From: Clostridiales bacterium | GTDB taxonomy: Bacteria; Bacillota; Clostridia; Christensenellales; Borkfalkiaceae | Length of the DNA stretch: 35,400 nt | Reading direction: 5' to 3' | Assembly (NCBI GenBank): GCA_015055545.1 | Contig: SVHY01000020.1 | Location: 1-35,400, forward strand | Shown here: positions 24,012 through 32,902 of the stretch, piece after piece | Numbering within the stretch: position 1 is the stretch's first letter | How the letters are laid out: each line of letters opens with the position of its first letter | Made by a program: the position numbers and the translations under genes | Notes under the pieces: model-generated | Seen by the model: only the letters and a program-made list of their open reading frames with translations | What the model was told of the DNA's origin: nothing | Databases searched by the model: none

Positions 24012-25328
24012 TTATTTATCGTTCAAGCAAGCGATGCCGGGAAGGACTTTGCCTTCAAACAGTTCAAGCGACGCGCCGCCACCCGTGGAGATGTGCGTCA
24101 TCTTGTCTGCATAACCGAGTACTTGTACAGCCGCCGCGCTGTCGCCGCCGCCGATGATTGTCGTTGCTTTGCCGTGTACGCTTGCAAGCGCCGCCGCAAC
24201 CGCTTTCGTACCTTCTGCTAAAATGGGGTTTTCAAATACGCCCATAGGTCCGTTCCAAATTACCGCTTTCGCGCCCGCAACCGTCTTTGCGAACAGTTCT
24301 TTCGTTTCAGGACCGATGTCAAGACCCATCATGTCGTCGGGGATTGCGTTGGACGCTACCACCGTCGTTTCGATAGGTGCGTCGATAGGGTTGGGGAAAG
24401 ATTTCGCCGCAACCGTGTCTACGGGGAGCAAAATCGTCTTGCCGAGAGATTCCGCTTTTTTGAGCATGTCCGCGCAGTACGCGATTTTTTCGTCGTCAAC
24501 GAGCGACAAACCGATGTTGCCGCCTTGCGCTTTGATAAACGTATACGCCATACCGCCGCCGATAACGAGCGTGTCGCATTTTTCAAGCAAGTTGGAAATA
24601 ACGTTGAGCTTGTCCGCTACCTTTGCGCCGCCAAGGATTGCAACGAAGGGGTGTTCGGGGTTTTCAAGCGTATCAGCCATAACGGAAAGTTCTTTTTCGA
24701 TAAGGAAACCGCAAGCCGCCGTCTTTACCAAGCCTTCTTCTACGATACCAGCCGTGGAAGAGTGGGAGCGGTGCGCCGTACCGAACGCGTCGTTTACGTA
24801 TACTTCACAATAGCTTGCAAGCGCTTGCATAAATTCGGGTGCTTTCTTTTCTTCGCCCTTATGGAAACGCAAGTTTTCTAAAAGCACGCATTCGCCTTCC
24901 TTGCAAGCGGCTACTTTCGCTTTCGCGTCTTCGCCGATAACGTCGGTTGCGAACGTAACTTTGTTGTCCAAAAGTTCGTTCAATCTTGCCGCTACGGGCG
25001 CGAGCGTGAGTTTCTTCACGTCTTTTTTCGCCTTTTCTAAAAATTCTTCCGTTGCCGCAGCTTGTTCTGATTCGGGAAGAGCTGCAACTTTAGCCTTTTC
25101 CTTTTTGTTGAGTTCGAGTTTTGCATCGAAAACGTTGTGGGGCTTACCCATGTGCGAGCAAAGTACGACTTTCGCGCCTTGTTCCATCAAGTATTTGATG
25201 GTGGGAAGTGCGCCGACGATACGGTTTTCGTCGGTGATAGCGCCGTCTTTCATCGGCACGTTGAAGTCGCATCTAACAAGGACTTTTTTGCCTTTAACGT
25301 CTACGTCTTTTACGGTTTTCTTGTTCAT
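24012..25328 (-). CDS. pgk: Phosphoglycerate kinase, with an inserted charged segment
   Basis: A 438-residue enzyme that makes ATP from 1,3-bisphosphoglycerate and ADP. The typical start [14 protein letters not shown], the substrate motif [46 protein letters not shown] and the nucleotide-loop region [11 protein letters not shown]...STGGGASLE are all present. Bacterial Pgk is usually about 395-400 residues; the excess is a Lys/Glu/Ala-rich helical segment at about 64-107, right after SHMGKP and before the conserved APVAARL helix. It is the first gene of the cluster, behind a strong promoter; a gapA gene, often next to pgk, is absent. Confidence 0.97.
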   Translation of the reverse strand: MNKKTVKDVDVKGKKVLVRCDFNVPMKDGAITDENRIVGALPTIKYLMEQGAKVVLCSHMGKPHNVFDAKLELNKKEKAKVAALPESEQAAATEEFLEKAKKDVKKLTLAPVAARLNELLDNKVTFATDVIGEDAKAKVAACKEGECVLLENLRFHKGEEKKAPEFMQALASYCEVYVNDAFGTAHRSHSSTAGIVEEGLVKTAACGFLIEKELSVMADTLENPEHPFVAILGGAKVADKLNVISNLLEKCDTLVIGGGMAYTFIKAQGGNIGLSLVDDEKIAYCADMLKKAESLGKTILLPVDTVAAKSFPNPIDAPIETTVVASNAIPDDMMGLDIGPETKELFAKTVAGAKAVIWNGPMGVFENPILAEGTKAVAAALASVHGKATTIIGGGDSAAAVQVLGYADKMTHISTGGGASLELFEGKVLPGIACLNDK

Positions 25329-25371
25329 ATTGAAAAATCTCCTTAAAGGTTATTATTTTTTATCCTTATAT

Positions 25372-25400
25372 ATAATACCCGTTTTTTTTGCGTTTGTCAA
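25372..25400 (-). promoter_or_regulatory. Strong promoter of pgk-tpiA-gpmI
   Basis: On the minus strand, consensus TTGACA (25395-25400), a 17-base spacer and TATTAT (25372-25377). AAGGAGA precedes the pgk ATG. Confidence 0.85.
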
Positions 25401-25468
25401 CTTTTTGGAAAAATAAACGAAAAAAAGATTTTGTTTTTCCTAAAATTTTCTAAAAAAAGCGCAAACCG

Positions 25469-25497
25469 TTGACGAATACGCGAAAATATGTTATACT
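25469..25497 (+). promoter_or_regulatory. Promoter of the TIGR04076-like gene, apparently leaderless
   Basis: TTGACG (25469-25474), a 17-base spacer and TATACT (25492-25497). Transcription would begin about 25503-25505, at the ATG of the gene (25505). There is no Shine-Dalgarno in front. Confidence 0.75.
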
Positions 25498-25504
25498 TAT
25501 GACT

Positions 25505-25810
25505 ATGGATTGTAAAATTACCGTAATGCGAAAAACGTGGTATAAAGATTTGTCGGAAAAGTATGAAAATCCTATTTCGCATGCTTGCGATTTGGAAGAA
25601 GGGCAGGTTTTTATATCGAAAGGCGGGCAAAAACCGCAAGGGCTTTGCGAGAGTGCGTGGGAGAGTATGCGCTTTTTCGTGGAAACGCTTGCAAGCGGCG
25701 GCGGGAATTTTTACGACGGGTGGATGAAAAACGAGAAATCGGCGATGATTTCCTGCAACGACGGGTTTCGTCCCGTGAGTTTTTATATAGAAAGCATAGG
25801 AGAAAATTGA
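25505..25810 (+). CDS. TIGR04076-family small protein
   Basis: A 101-residue protein with the layout of the uncharacterised TIGR04076 family: a KITVMRKTWYKDL start, HACDLEEGQVFIS, then KPQGLCESAWESM, a GGNFYDGWMK segment and SCNDGFRPVSFYIE at the end, with spaced Cys residues. The biochemical role of the family is unknown to me. The ATG at 25505 is preferred, because in-frame ATGs at 25469 and 25499 lie before the expected transcription start. The stop is one base from the thyA ATG and its 3' end contains the thyA RBS (AGGAGA), so it heads a small operon with thyA and folA. Confidence 0.75.
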   Translation: MDCKITVMRKTWYKDLSEKYENPISHACDLEEGQVFISKGGQKPQGLCESAWESMRFFVETLASGGGNFYDGWMKNEKSAMISCNDGFRPVSFYIESIGEN

Positions 25811-25811
25811 A

Positions 25812-26642
25812 ATGAGTAAGGCTGACGAGATTTTTGCGCAAAATATGACGGATATTATCGAAAACGGGTTTTGGGATACGCATTTAGACGTACGCCCGAA
25901 ATGGGAAGACGGTACGCCCGCGCACACCGTGAAAAAATTCGGCGTGGTCAACCGTTACAATCTGCAAGAAGAATTTCCTATTCTTACGCTCCGTCGCACG
26001 GCGTTTAAATCGTGCGTGGACGAGCTGCTTTGGATTTGGCAAAAAAAGAGCAACAATATCCACGATTTAAATTCGCATATCTGGGATAGCTGGGCGGACG
26101 AAACGGGCAGTATCGGCAAGGCGTACGGTTATCAGCTGGGAGTGAAGCATAAATACAAGGAAGGCGAATTCGACCAAGTGGATAGGGTGTTGTACGATTT
26201 GAAACATAACCCCGCAAGCCGTCGTATTATGACGAATATTTATAATTTCCAAGACTTGCACGAAATGAATTTATATCCTTGCGCCTATTCAATGACGTTC
26301 AACGTGACGGGCGATACGCTCAACGGAATTTTGAACCAACGCTCTAACGACATGCTCACGGCGAATAACTGGAACGTCGTGCAATACGCCGTTTTATTGA
26401 TTATGCTTGCGCAGGTTTCGGGCTTGAAAGCGGGCGAACTGGTGCACGTGATTGCCGACGCGCATATTTACGATCGGCATATTCCGCTCGTGAAAGAAGT
26501 GTTGTCTAAACCCCGCCACGCCGCGCCCAAGCTGATCGTGGATAAGAGCATTACGAATTTCTACGATTTCACGGTGGACAGCTTTGAGCTCGTGGATTAC
26601 GAATACGAAAAATTAGATAAAAAAATACCGGTGGCAATATGA
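25812..26642 (+). CDS. thyA: Thymidylate synthase
   Basis: A 276-residue enzyme that methylates dUMP to dTMP with methylenetetrahydrofolate, releasing dihydrofolate. Catalytic Cys157 lies in LYPCAYSM, and dUMP binders Arg177, Ser178, Asp180 in QRSNDM and the HIYDRH segment are intact. ELLWIWQ and IWDSWAD near the folate site are typical. The normal QRSxDMxLG reads QRSNDMLTANNWN, as in a subset of ThyA proteins. It overlaps folA by four bases, coupling dihydrofolate production to its recycling. AGGAGAA in front gives the start. Confidence 0.97.
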   Translation: MSKADEIFAQNMTDIIENGFWDTHLDVRPKWEDGTPAHTVKKFGVVNRYNLQEEFPILTLRRTAFKSCVDELLWIWQKKSNNIHDLNSHIWDSWADETGSIGKAYGYQLGVKHKYKEGEFDQVDRVLYDLKHNPASRRIMTNIYNFQDLHEMNLYPCAYSMTFNVTGDTLNGILNQRSNDMLTANNWNVVQYAVLLIMLAQVSGLKAGELVHVIADAHIYDRHIPLVKEVLSKPRHAAPKLIVDKSITNFYDFTVDSFELVDYEYEKLDKKIPVAI

Positions 26643-27139
26643 TTCGAGCAATCGTACACGCAGACAAAAAATGGGGGATAGGGAAGAACAATGATATGAT
26701 GTTTTCCCTGCCCAAGGATATGAAATTCTTCCGCGAAACGACGATGGGACATACCGTCGTAATGGGCGGGAATACGCTCCGTTCTTTCCCTAACGGGAAA
26801 CCGCTCAAAAACCGCGTGAATATCGTGCTTTCAAGGGGGCATGTATGCGATGAATGTGTTTTTGTACGGGATATGGACGCATTGAAAGCGGAAATGAAAA
26901 AGCGTGAAAACGAAGATATTTTCGTTATCGGCGGCGGCTCGATTTATAGAGAACTGTTACCCTATTGCCACGAAGCGCTCGTTACGAAAGTAGATGCGGA
27001 CGGCGGCGCGGAAGTGTTCTTTCCGAATTTGGATAAAGACGAAAATTTCCTTTGCGTTTATGAAAGCGAAACCATAGAAGATAACGGATATACCATTCGG
27101 TTTACGACTTATAAAAATAATGTCGTAAAACCGTTGTGA
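26639..27139 (+). CDS. folA: Dihydrofolate reductase
   Basis: A 166-residue NADPH-dependent enzyme that regenerates tetrahydrofolate after thymidylate synthesis. It has GIGKNNDMMFSLPKDMKFF, given as WGIGKNND (12-19) and LPKDMKFF (24-31, with the acidic active-site Asp27), the NADPH-binding VVMGGNTLRS, the FVIGGGSIYREL glycine motif and the C-terminal strand pair. The LPW common in the family is FSLP here, so the usual Trp before the second Leu is absent. The start overlaps the thyA stop (ATGA-type overlap). A strong terminator follows. Confidence 0.95.
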   Translation: MIRAIVHADKKWGIGKNNDMMFSLPKDMKFFRETTMGHTVVMGGNTLRSFPNGKPLKNRVNIVLSRGHVCDECVFVRDMDALKAEMKKRENEDIFVIGGGSIYRELLPYCHEALVTKVDADGGAEVFFPNLDKDENFLCVYESETIEDNGYTIRFTTYKNNVVKPL

Positions 27140-27147
27140 AAATTGCG

Positions 27148-27173
27148 AATCAAACGTTGATTGTTACATCACC
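27148..27173 (+). repeat. 26-bp element related to one in the dut leader
   Basis: AATCAAACGTT and the 15 bases after it match positions 5267-5292 at about 21 of 26 bases, and both are followed within ten to twenty bases by a GC-rich hairpin. Here it sits between the folA stop and its terminator. Confidence 0.5.
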
Positions 27174-27176
27174 AAT

Positions 27177-27204
27177 AAATTTCCGCCGTTGCGGAAATTT
27201 TTTT
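27177..27204 (+). terminator. Intrinsic terminator of the thyA-folA unit
   Basis: A 10-bp perfect stem (27177-27186 with 27191-27200) with a CGTT loop merges into a seven-T run. Confidence 0.92.
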
Positions 27205-27245
27205 GCGGATTTGAGAAAAAACTTGTCGCACGTATGCTTTTTTTC

Positions 27246-27274
27246 TTGCTATTTGCAAGCAAAAGTATTAAAAT
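27246..27274 (+). promoter_or_regulatory. Probable typA promoter
   Basis: TTGCTA (27246-27251), a 17-base spacer and TAAAAT (27269-27274). A TATAAT at 27295-27300 is a second candidate -10 but lacks a -35. Either leaves a leader of about 250 bases. Confidence 0.5.
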
Positions 27275-27309
27275 AATGTGGTTAACCAAACCAATATAAT
27301 TCGAACCCG

Positions 27310-27515
27310 CGCAAAAGGAGTCTTTTTGTCGCTTTTCGCGGAGCGCGGTTTTGCCGTATGTTCAATACGCCTACACCCGCGCTCCACAAAAATCACCTAA
27401 AAATACGCTCTTTTGCGTGCTCGCAATTTTCAGTAGTCGAATTTTAATGTCGGATAAGGTTTTTAATGCGGTATAGCGCAAAATCTCGCTACTGAAAATC
27501 GGGTGCGGATTATAT
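27310..27515 (+). promoter_or_regulatory. Long structured leader RNA upstream of typA
   Basis: The 345 bases between the folA terminator and typA contain no gene. They fold well: a 9-bp stem (27340-27348 with 27377-27385) encloses a small CGTAT/ATACG hairpin; an ACGC/GCGT hairpin lies at 27405-27418; and an 11-bp perfect long-range stem (27426-27436 with 27489-27499) encloses a TGCG/CGCA hairpin at 27467-27480. I do not recognise a known riboswitch, T-box, 6S or tmRNA signature. It may be a cis-acting leader of typA or a separate small RNA. Confidence 0.55.
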
Positions 27516-27549
27516 TAATTTGGTTAAAAATCAAACGGAGAATATACAA

Positions 27550-29376
27550 GTGATTAGAGAAGATTTGAGAAACGTAGCTATCATTGCGCACGTAGACCAC
27601 GGTAAAACGACGCTCGTCAACGAAATGTTGGCGCAAGGCGGGGTGTTCCGTGATAATCAACAGGTACAAGACAGGGTAATGGATTCTGGTGATTTGGAAA
27701 AAGAACGCGGTATTACCATTTTAGCAAAGAATACGTCGGCGCATTATAAGGGCGTGAAAATTAATATCATCGATACCCCGGGGCACGCAGACTTTTCGGG
27801 GGAAGTAGAACGCGTTTTGAAAATGGTAAACGGCGCGATTATTCTCGTCGATTCGGCGGAAGGTCCTTTGCCGCAAACGCGGTTCGTTATGCAAAAGGCG
27901 TTGGCGCTCGGCTTGAAAACGATTATCGTTATCAATAAAGTAGATAGACCCGACGCGCGTATTGACGAAGTTGTGGAAGAAATGCAACTTTTGATGATGG
28001 ATTTGGACGCGACGGACGAGCAGCTGGACAGTCCTATCGTGTACTGTTGCGGAAGAGAGGGTACGGCGTCGCTTACGCCTGATAAGCAGGAAGAAAACTT
28101 GAACCCGTTGTTCGATACGATTTTAGAAACCATTCCGCCTATGGATATGGACGTGGACGGCGCGGGGCAGTTGCTCGTTTCGTGTATCGATTACAACGAA
28201 TTCGTCGGACGTATCGGTATCGGGCGCATTGAACGGGGTGTGATTCGCGCGAACGAACCCGTTTCTATTTGTAATTTTAACGATTCCAAGGTTCGGACGA
28301 ATTGCAAAATCGTCAATCTTTATCAAATCGAGGGCTTGGAACGTGTTTCCGTACCGTCGGCAAAGGCTGGGGATATTGTCGTGTTCTCGGGTATTGACGG
28401 TTTGAATATCGGCGATACGGTGTGCGAACCGACCAAGGTTGAACCTGTGCAGTTTGTAAAAATCGAAGACCCGACGGTGGAGATGACCTTCTCCGTTAAC
28501 GACAGTCCGTTTGCGGGCAAGGAAGGGAAGTTCGTTACTACCCGCCAGCTCCGCGATAGATTGTATAAAGAATTGCTCCGCGACGTGTCCTTGCGCGTTT
28601 CGGATACCGATTTTGCGGACAGTTTCCGCGTTTGTGGGCGTGGAGAAATGCACCTTTCCATTCTCATTGAAACGATGAGAAGAGAGGGGTATGAATTCCA
28701 AGTTTCCACTCCCAAAGTGTTATATAAAGAAATTGACGGTGTGCGCCACGAACCCATTGAACGGTTCGTTGCCGACGTACCCGAGGATATGACGGGCCCC
28801 GTCTTTTCGGCGATGGGCAACAGAAAAGGGTCGCTTGTGCAAATGACGGCAATTGGCAACCGTATGCGTTTGGAATTTACCGTTCCGTCGCGTGGGCTTT
28901 TCGGGTATAAGAGCGAGTTCTTGACGGATACGAAAGGACAGGGGATTATGAACACTATCTTCTATTCCTACGAACCGTACAAAGGGGATATGCAACGCCG
29001 TAATACGGGTTCGCTCGTTGCGCATGAAACGGGTGAAGCGGTGGCGTACGGCTTGTTCAACGCGCAGGGCAGAGGGAATTTGTTCGTTACGCCCGGCACG
29101 CCCGTGTATCAAGGTATGGTCGTTGGGTATACCAACCTTTCCGACGACATCAACGTCAACGTTTGTAAAACCAAGCATTTGACGAATACCCGTTCTTCGA
29201 GTAGCGACGACGCGTTGACGCTTATTCCCGTTTCTAAAATGAGCTTGGAAGAATGTTTGGAATTTATTGCCGACGACGAATTGTTAGAGGTTACGCCCAA
29301 GTCTTTGCGTATTCGTAAGCGTATTTTGGATAGTGAATTGCGCGCAAAGGCAAGAGCCAAAGAGAAAAAGCAATAA
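27550..29376 (+). CDS. typA: Ribosome-associated GTPase TypA/BipA
   Basis: A 608-residue translational GTPase that binds ribosomes and supports 50S assembly and stress or cold adaptation. Domain order is standard: the G domain with AHVDHGKT (13-20), the RGIT switch I (GITILAKNT), DTPGHADF, and NKVDRPDA; then the beta-barrel domain II, the EF-G-like domains III and V (RGLFGYKSEFLTDTKGQG), and the BipA-specific C-terminal domain ending in a basic tail. The start is the GTG at 27550: CGGAG lies nine bases before it and the protein then begins MIREDLRNVAIIAHVDHGKT, as in relatives. A TTG ten codons upstream would be in the leader. It precedes the ribosomal-protein operon. Confidence 0.96.
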   Translation: MIREDLRNVAIIAHVDHGKTTLVNEMLAQGGVFRDNQQVQDRVMDSGDLEKERGITILAKNTSAHYKGVKINIIDTPGHADFSGEVERVLKMVNGAIILVDSAEGPLPQTRFVMQKALALGLKTIIVINKVDRPDARIDEVVEEMQLLMMDLDATDEQLDSPIVYCCGREGTASLTPDKQEENLNPLFDTILETIPPMDMDVDGAGQLLVSCIDYNEFVGRIGIGRIERGVIRANEPVSICNFNDSKVRTNCKIVNLYQIEGLERVSVPSAKAGDIVVFSGIDGLNIGDTVCEPTKVEPVQFVKIEDPTVEMTFSVNDSPFAGKEGKFVTTRQLRDRLYKELLRDVSLRVSDTDFADSFRVCGRGEMHLSILIETMRREGYEFQVSTPKVLYKEIDGVRHEPIERFVADVPEDMTGPVFSAMGNRKGSLVQMTAIGNRMRLEFTVPSRGLFGYKSEFLTDTKGQGIMNTIFYSYEPYKGDMQRRNTGSLVAHETGEAVAYGLFNAQGRGNLFVTPGTPVYQGMVVGYTNLSDDINVNVCKTKHLTNTRSSSSDDALTLIPVSKMSLEECLEFIADDELLEVTPKSLRIRKRILDSELRAKARAKEKKQ

Positions 29377-29537
29377 AAAAAGCGATATTTAGCAAATAAA
29401 GGGCGTTTTTGCGTCCTTTTTGCTTTACGCGCGCGTACGCGTATATATAATAAGGAAGTAAAATATGCCGCGTAAAAGAAAAATATTCCTTTTTTTGAAA
29501 AAATTTAAAAAAATTTAAAAATTTTTCGTTCAAACGC
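29377..29537 (+). promoter_or_regulatory. typA 3' region and A/T-rich UP-like element
   Basis: A weak terminator-like hairpin (29401-29405 with 29412-29416) is followed by five T. Bases about 29498-29527 consist of alternating A and T tracts just upstream of the S10 -35 box, as in UP elements that raise initiation at ribosomal promoters. No convincing gene is seen. Confidence 0.5.
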
Positions 29538-29566
29538 TTGACATGCTTTGATAAATTTGATATGAT
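29538..29566 (+). promoter_or_regulatory. Promoter of the S10 ribosomal-protein operon
   Basis: Consensus TTGACA (29538-29543), a 17-base spacer and TATGAT (29561-29566), with an A/T-tract region upstream. Confidence 0.88.
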
Positions 29567-29572
29567 AGATAG

Positions 29573-29815
29573 GCTGTGTGAAAATGCGGTGTATGGGTTG
29601 ATGCGGGAAGTTACTGAAATTTCAAGGAAAAAGCCCCTTGACAGATAATTTCCGTTGACAAAAGTGGGACTTAGATTCCTGCGACTAACCGAGGCTTTGC
29701 GGAAACGCTCGGCTGAACTACGAGAGTTTTTATTTTGCGGATGACCTCGATACACACGGATGAGTTGACACGGTAAATAAAAAGTTAGTATAAAAGGTAA
29801 AAGGAGTACAGAAAA
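29573..29815 (+). promoter_or_regulatory. Structured leader of the S10 operon
   Basis: About 240 bases without a gene. The best element is an extended stem from 29604 to 29654: CGGGAA pairs with TTTCCG, a bulged G follows, TTA pairs with TAA, CTG with CAG, and TCAAGG (29622-29627) with CCTTGA (29636-29641). A second hairpin closes with CCGAG/CTCGG (29689-29693 with 29708-29712). AAAAGGAG precedes rpsJ. No T run directly follows either stem. An autoregulatory ribosomal-protein site is an inference. Confidence 0.6.
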
Positions 29816-30115
29816 ATGGCAGTTCAAAAGATCAGAATTAAGTTGGCGGCGTACGACCACGAACTCGTTGACGAAGCGGCAAGCCGTATCGTTGAAACGA
29901 TGAAAAAGAGCGGAGCAAAAATCTCCGGTCCTATCCCCCTTCCCACGGAAAGAGAAATCGTAACGATTCTTCGTTCCCCCCACAAAGATAAGGATTCGCG
30001 CGAACAGTTCGAAATGAGAACGTATAAGAGAATTATCGATATCTATTCGCCGAACGCGAAGTTGCTTGATTCCATTCACTTGCCCGCTGGCGTGGATATC
30101 AAAATCAAGCTCTAA
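29816..30115 (+). CDS. rpsJ: 30S ribosomal protein S10
   Basis: A 99-residue 30S-head protein, also NusE in antitermination complexes. [27 protein letters not shown], the loop [24 protein letters not shown] and the end [11 protein letters not shown] are characteristic. First gene of the operon, with a strong RBS. Confidence 0.98.
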   Translation: MAVQKIRIKLAAYDHELVDEAASRIVETMKKSGAKISGPIPLPTEREIVTILRSPHKDKDSREQFEMRTYKRIIDIYSPNAKLLDSIHLPAGVDIKIKL

Positions 30116-30185
30116 TCAACAATCAGCCGAGAAATACTTTACAAGGTATTCGAGAATAAATTTTTTAAAGGAGTGAACTTTATCA

Positions 30186-30821
30186 ATGAATAAAGCAATC
30201 ATCGGTCGCAAGGTTGGTATGACCCAACTCTTTGCAGAAGACGGAAAGGTAATTCCCGTCACGGTAGTAGAAGCAGGTCCCTGCCCCGTAGTTCAGGTAA
30301 AGACGGTGGCAAACGACGGGTACGCGGCGCTTAAACTCGGTTTCATCGAAACGAGCGAAAAGGCGCTTACGAAACCCGAACTCGGACAGTACAAGAAAGC
30401 GGGCGTTAAACCCCACAAGGTACTCAAAGAGATCAGAGTGGCAAACGCAGAAACGTACGAAGTAGGCGCAGAGCTGAAAGCGGACGTGTTCGCAGCGGGC
30501 GACAAAGTAGACGTATCGGGCGTGACGAAAGGTCACGGTTTCACGGGCGTTATCAAGAGATGGAATCAACAAAGATTGAAGATGACGCACGGTACGGGTC
30601 CCGTACACAGAGAACCCGGTTCTATGGGTTCCATCAGCGCACCTTCGAGAGTGTTTAAAAATAAGCACCTCGCCGGTCAATACGGTGTGGAGAACGTTAC
30701 GATCCAAAACCTTGAAATCGTTAAGGTTGACATGAACAGAAACGTACTTCTCATCAAGGGCGCTATCCCCGGTCCGAAAGGCAGCATCGTTACCGTATCG
30801 GACAGCGTGAAGAGCAAATAA
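30186..30821 (+). CDS. rplC: 50S ribosomal protein L3
   Basis: A 211-residue 50S assembly-initiator protein near the peptidyl-transferase centre. NKAIIGRKVGMTQLF at the start and GHGFTGVIKRW, THGTGPVHREPGSMG and the PGPKGSIVTV end are typical. A 70-base gap with a short AATAC/GTATT hairpin separates it from rpsJ; AAAGGAG is its RBS. Confidence 0.98.
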   Translation: MNKAIIGRKVGMTQLFAEDGKVIPVTVVEAGPCPVVQVKTVANDGYAALKLGFIETSEKALTKPELGQYKKAGVKPHKVLKEIRVANAETYEVGAELKADVFAAGDKVDVSGVTKGHGFTGVIKRWNQQRLKMTHGTGPVHREPGSMGSISAPSRVFKNKHLAGQYGVENVTIQNLEIVKVDMNRNVLLIKGAIPGPKGSIVTVSDSVKSK

Positions 30822-30836
30822 GGAGAGTGACGTAAA

Positions 30837-31460
30837 ATGGCTACTATGAAAGTATTGAATATGAGCGGCGCGGAAGTCGGTGAAATCGAACTCAACGAAA
30901 ACGTTTTCGGCGTCGAATATAAAGAAGCTTTGATTCATCAGGCAGTCGTTACCCGTCTGGCTAACGAAAGACAGGGTACGAAGTCTACCCTCACGAGAAC
31001 GGAAGTTAGAGGCGGCGGTATTAAGCCTTGGAGACAAAAGGGTACGGGTCGTGCTCGTCAAGGTTCTATCCGCGCACCCCAATGGATTAAGGGTGGCGTA
31101 GTGTTCGCACCTAAGTCCCGCGACTTCTCGAAGAAGATGAACGATAAGGCAAAGAAAGCGGCGCTTTACTCGGCGCTTTCCAAGAAGGTTGCGGACGGCG
31201 AATTTATCGTTGTAGACGAACTCAAAGTTTCCGCTCCCAAAACCAAGGAAATGGCTGCGTTCGCAAAAGCGCTCGGTTTGAACAAGACGGCGCTCGTAGT
31301 TATGGATAACGACGACGTGAACGTAATCCGCGCAGCGGCAAACCTTCCCAAACTTGCAACCTTGCCCGTAGCACAACTTAGCACCTATGAAGTTGTAGCA
31401 AACGGCAAAGTGGTTATGACGAAGGCTGCTGTTGAAAAAATTCAGGAGGTCAACGCGTAA
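30837..31460 (+). CDS. rplD: 50S ribosomal protein L4
   Basis: A 207-residue exit-tunnel protein. The tunnel loop [24 protein letters not shown] (given here in parts: [12 protein letters not shown] and [12 protein letters not shown]) is conserved. In Gammaproteobacteria L4 represses this operon; whether it does here is unknown. Its stop overlaps the rplW start. Confidence 0.98.
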   Translation: MATMKVLNMSGAEVGEIELNENVFGVEYKEALIHQAVVTRLANERQGTKSTLTRTEVRGGGIKPWRQKGTGRARQGSIRAPQWIKGGVVFAPKSRDFSKKMNDKAKKAALYSALSKKVADGEFIVVDELKVSAPKTKEMAAFAKALGLNKTALVVMDNDDVNVIRAAANLPKLATLPVAQLSTYEVVANGKVVMTKAAVEKIQEVNA

Positions 31461-31750
31461 TGTTTGCAGAAGATATTATTTTGAAACCCGTCCTCACTGA
31501 AAAGGGCTACGACGGTATCGCGTCCAAGAGATATACGTTCTACGTAAAGAAAGACGCAAACAAGATTGAAATTAAGCAAGCAGTTGAAAAGCTTTTCGGC
31601 GTACAAGTTGCAAAAGTGAACACCATGAACTGCAAAGGCAAGCTCAAGAGAATGGGCAGAAACGAAGGGTATACCCCCGATCGTAAGAAGGCGATCGTAA
31701 CGCTGAAAGAAGACAGCAAGACGATTGAATTCTTCGACTCGTTGACTTAA
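31460..31750 (+). CDS. rplW: 50S ribosomal protein L23
   Basis: A 96-residue protein at the tunnel exit, a docking site for trigger factor and [40 protein letters not shown] and [16 protein letters not shown] are typical. A one-base overlap with rplD and the RBS CAGGAGG inside rplD show coupling. Confidence 0.97.
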   Translation: MFAEDIILKPVLTEKGYDGIASKRYTFYVKKDANKIEIKQAVEKLFGVQVAKVNTMNCKGKLKRMGRNEGYTPDRKKAIVTLKEDSKTIEFFDSLT

Positions 31751-31767
31751 TCAGGAGGACGTAAGAA

Positions 31768-32598
31768 ATGGCTATTAAATCTTATAAACCGACTTCCGCA
31801 GGTCGTCGTTTCGTAACCGTTTTGACGAATGACGATTTGACGAAAGGCGCTAAGCCCGAAAGATCGTTGATGCACGACCAACGCCATAGCGGCGGTCGCA
31901 ACAACTTGGGCAGAATCACCACCAGACATATCGGCGGCGGCAACCGCAGAAAATACCGTATCATCGATTTCAAGAGAATTAAAGACGGTATCCCTGCTAC
32001 AGTGCAAAGCATCCAATACGACCCCAACAGAAGCGCGCACATTGCGCTCCTTGTATACGCAGACGGCGTGAAGAGCTATATCCTTGCTCCCGTTGGTCTG
32101 AACGTAGGGGACAAGGTAATGAGCGGCGTAACGGCTGACATCAAAGTTGGTAACGCATTGCCCCTTGAAAACATTCCCGTCGGTACGATGGTACACAACA
32201 TCGAACTTACCCCGGGCAAGGGCGGTCAGATTGCAAGAAGTGCCGGTATTTCCGCACAAATCATGGCAGTCGAAGGCAAGTATGCTACGCTCCGTATGCC
32301 CAGCGGCGAAATGAGATACGTTCTCTTAAAGTGCCGCGCGACCATCGGTCAGGTAGGTAACGTTGACCACGAACTCGTATCCCTTGGTAAAGCAGGTAAG
32401 GCAAGATACTTGGGACTTAGACCTGAAGTTAGAGGTTCGGTTATGAACCCTGTTGACCACCCTCACGGCGGTGGTGAAGGTAAGTCGCCTATCGGTCATG
32501 CTGGCCCGTTGACTCCTTGGGGTAAACCCGCTCTCGGCTATAAGACGAGAAAGAAGAAGAATGCAACCAACAAGTTCATTCTTAAGAGAATTAACTAA
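31768..32598 (+). CDS. rplB: 50S ribosomal protein L2
   Basis: A 276-residue protein needed for subunit joining and peptidyl transfer. The N-terminal [17 protein letters not shown], the central barrel and the highly conserved C-terminal [19 protein letters not shown] loop, with its functional His, are intact. Confidence 0.99.
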   Translation: MAIKSYKPTSAGRRFVTVLTNDDLTKGAKPERSLMHDQRHSGGRNNLGRITTRHIGGGNRRKYRIIDFKRIKDGIPATVQSIQYDPNRSAHIALLVYADGVKSYILAPVGLNVGDKVMSGVTADIKVGNALPLENIPVGTMVHNIELTPGKGGQIARSAGISAQIMAVEGKYATLRMPSGEMRYVLLKCRATIGQVGNVDHELVSLGKAGKARYLGLRPEVRGSVMNPVDHPHGGGEGKSPIGHAGPLTPWGKPALGYKTRKKKNATNKFILKRIN

Positions 32599-32613
32599 TC
32601 GGAGGATTGAAAA

Positions 32614-32889
32614 ATGTCAAGAAGCGTAAAGAAAGGACCTTACGTCGAAGCAAAGCTTTTGAGCAGAATTCAAGCGATGAACGAAGCGAACGAAAAGAAG
32701 GTTATCAAAACTTGGTCGAGAGCATCTACCATTTTCCCCGATTTCGTTGGGCATACGATTGCTGTATACGACGGACGTAAACACGTACCCGTATACGTTA
32801 CGGAAGATATGATCGGCTGCAAGCTCGGTGAGTTTGCTCCCACGCGTACCTTCCACGGCCACACGGCGAAAACGACCAACACCAAATAA
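32614..32889 (+). CDS. rpsS: 30S ribosomal protein S19
   Basis: A 91-residue protein of the 30S head that contacts S13. [39 protein letters not shown] and [14 protein letters not shown] are typical. Confidence 0.98.
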   Translation: MSRSVKKGPYVEAKLLSRIQAMNEANEKKVIKTWSRASTIFPDFVGHTIAVYDGRKHVPVYVTEDMIGCKLGEFAPTRTFHGHTAKTTNTK

Positions 32890-32902
32890 GGAGAAATAGA
32901 CA

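Noticed and set aside
27310-27515. T-box, tmRNA, 6S RNA or known riboswitch upstream of typA
   Set aside because: I looked for diagnostic sequences (T-box AGGGTGG, tmRNA tag frame and GTTC arm, RNase P core) and saw none; only unclassified structure is supported.
29465-29518. Small basic frame reading MPRKRKIFLFLKKFKKI with AAGGAAG in front
   Set aside because: The only nearby -10 box (29446-29451) would start transcription inside the Shine-Dalgarno, and the frame lies in the A/T-tract region just before the S10 promoter. More likely chance.
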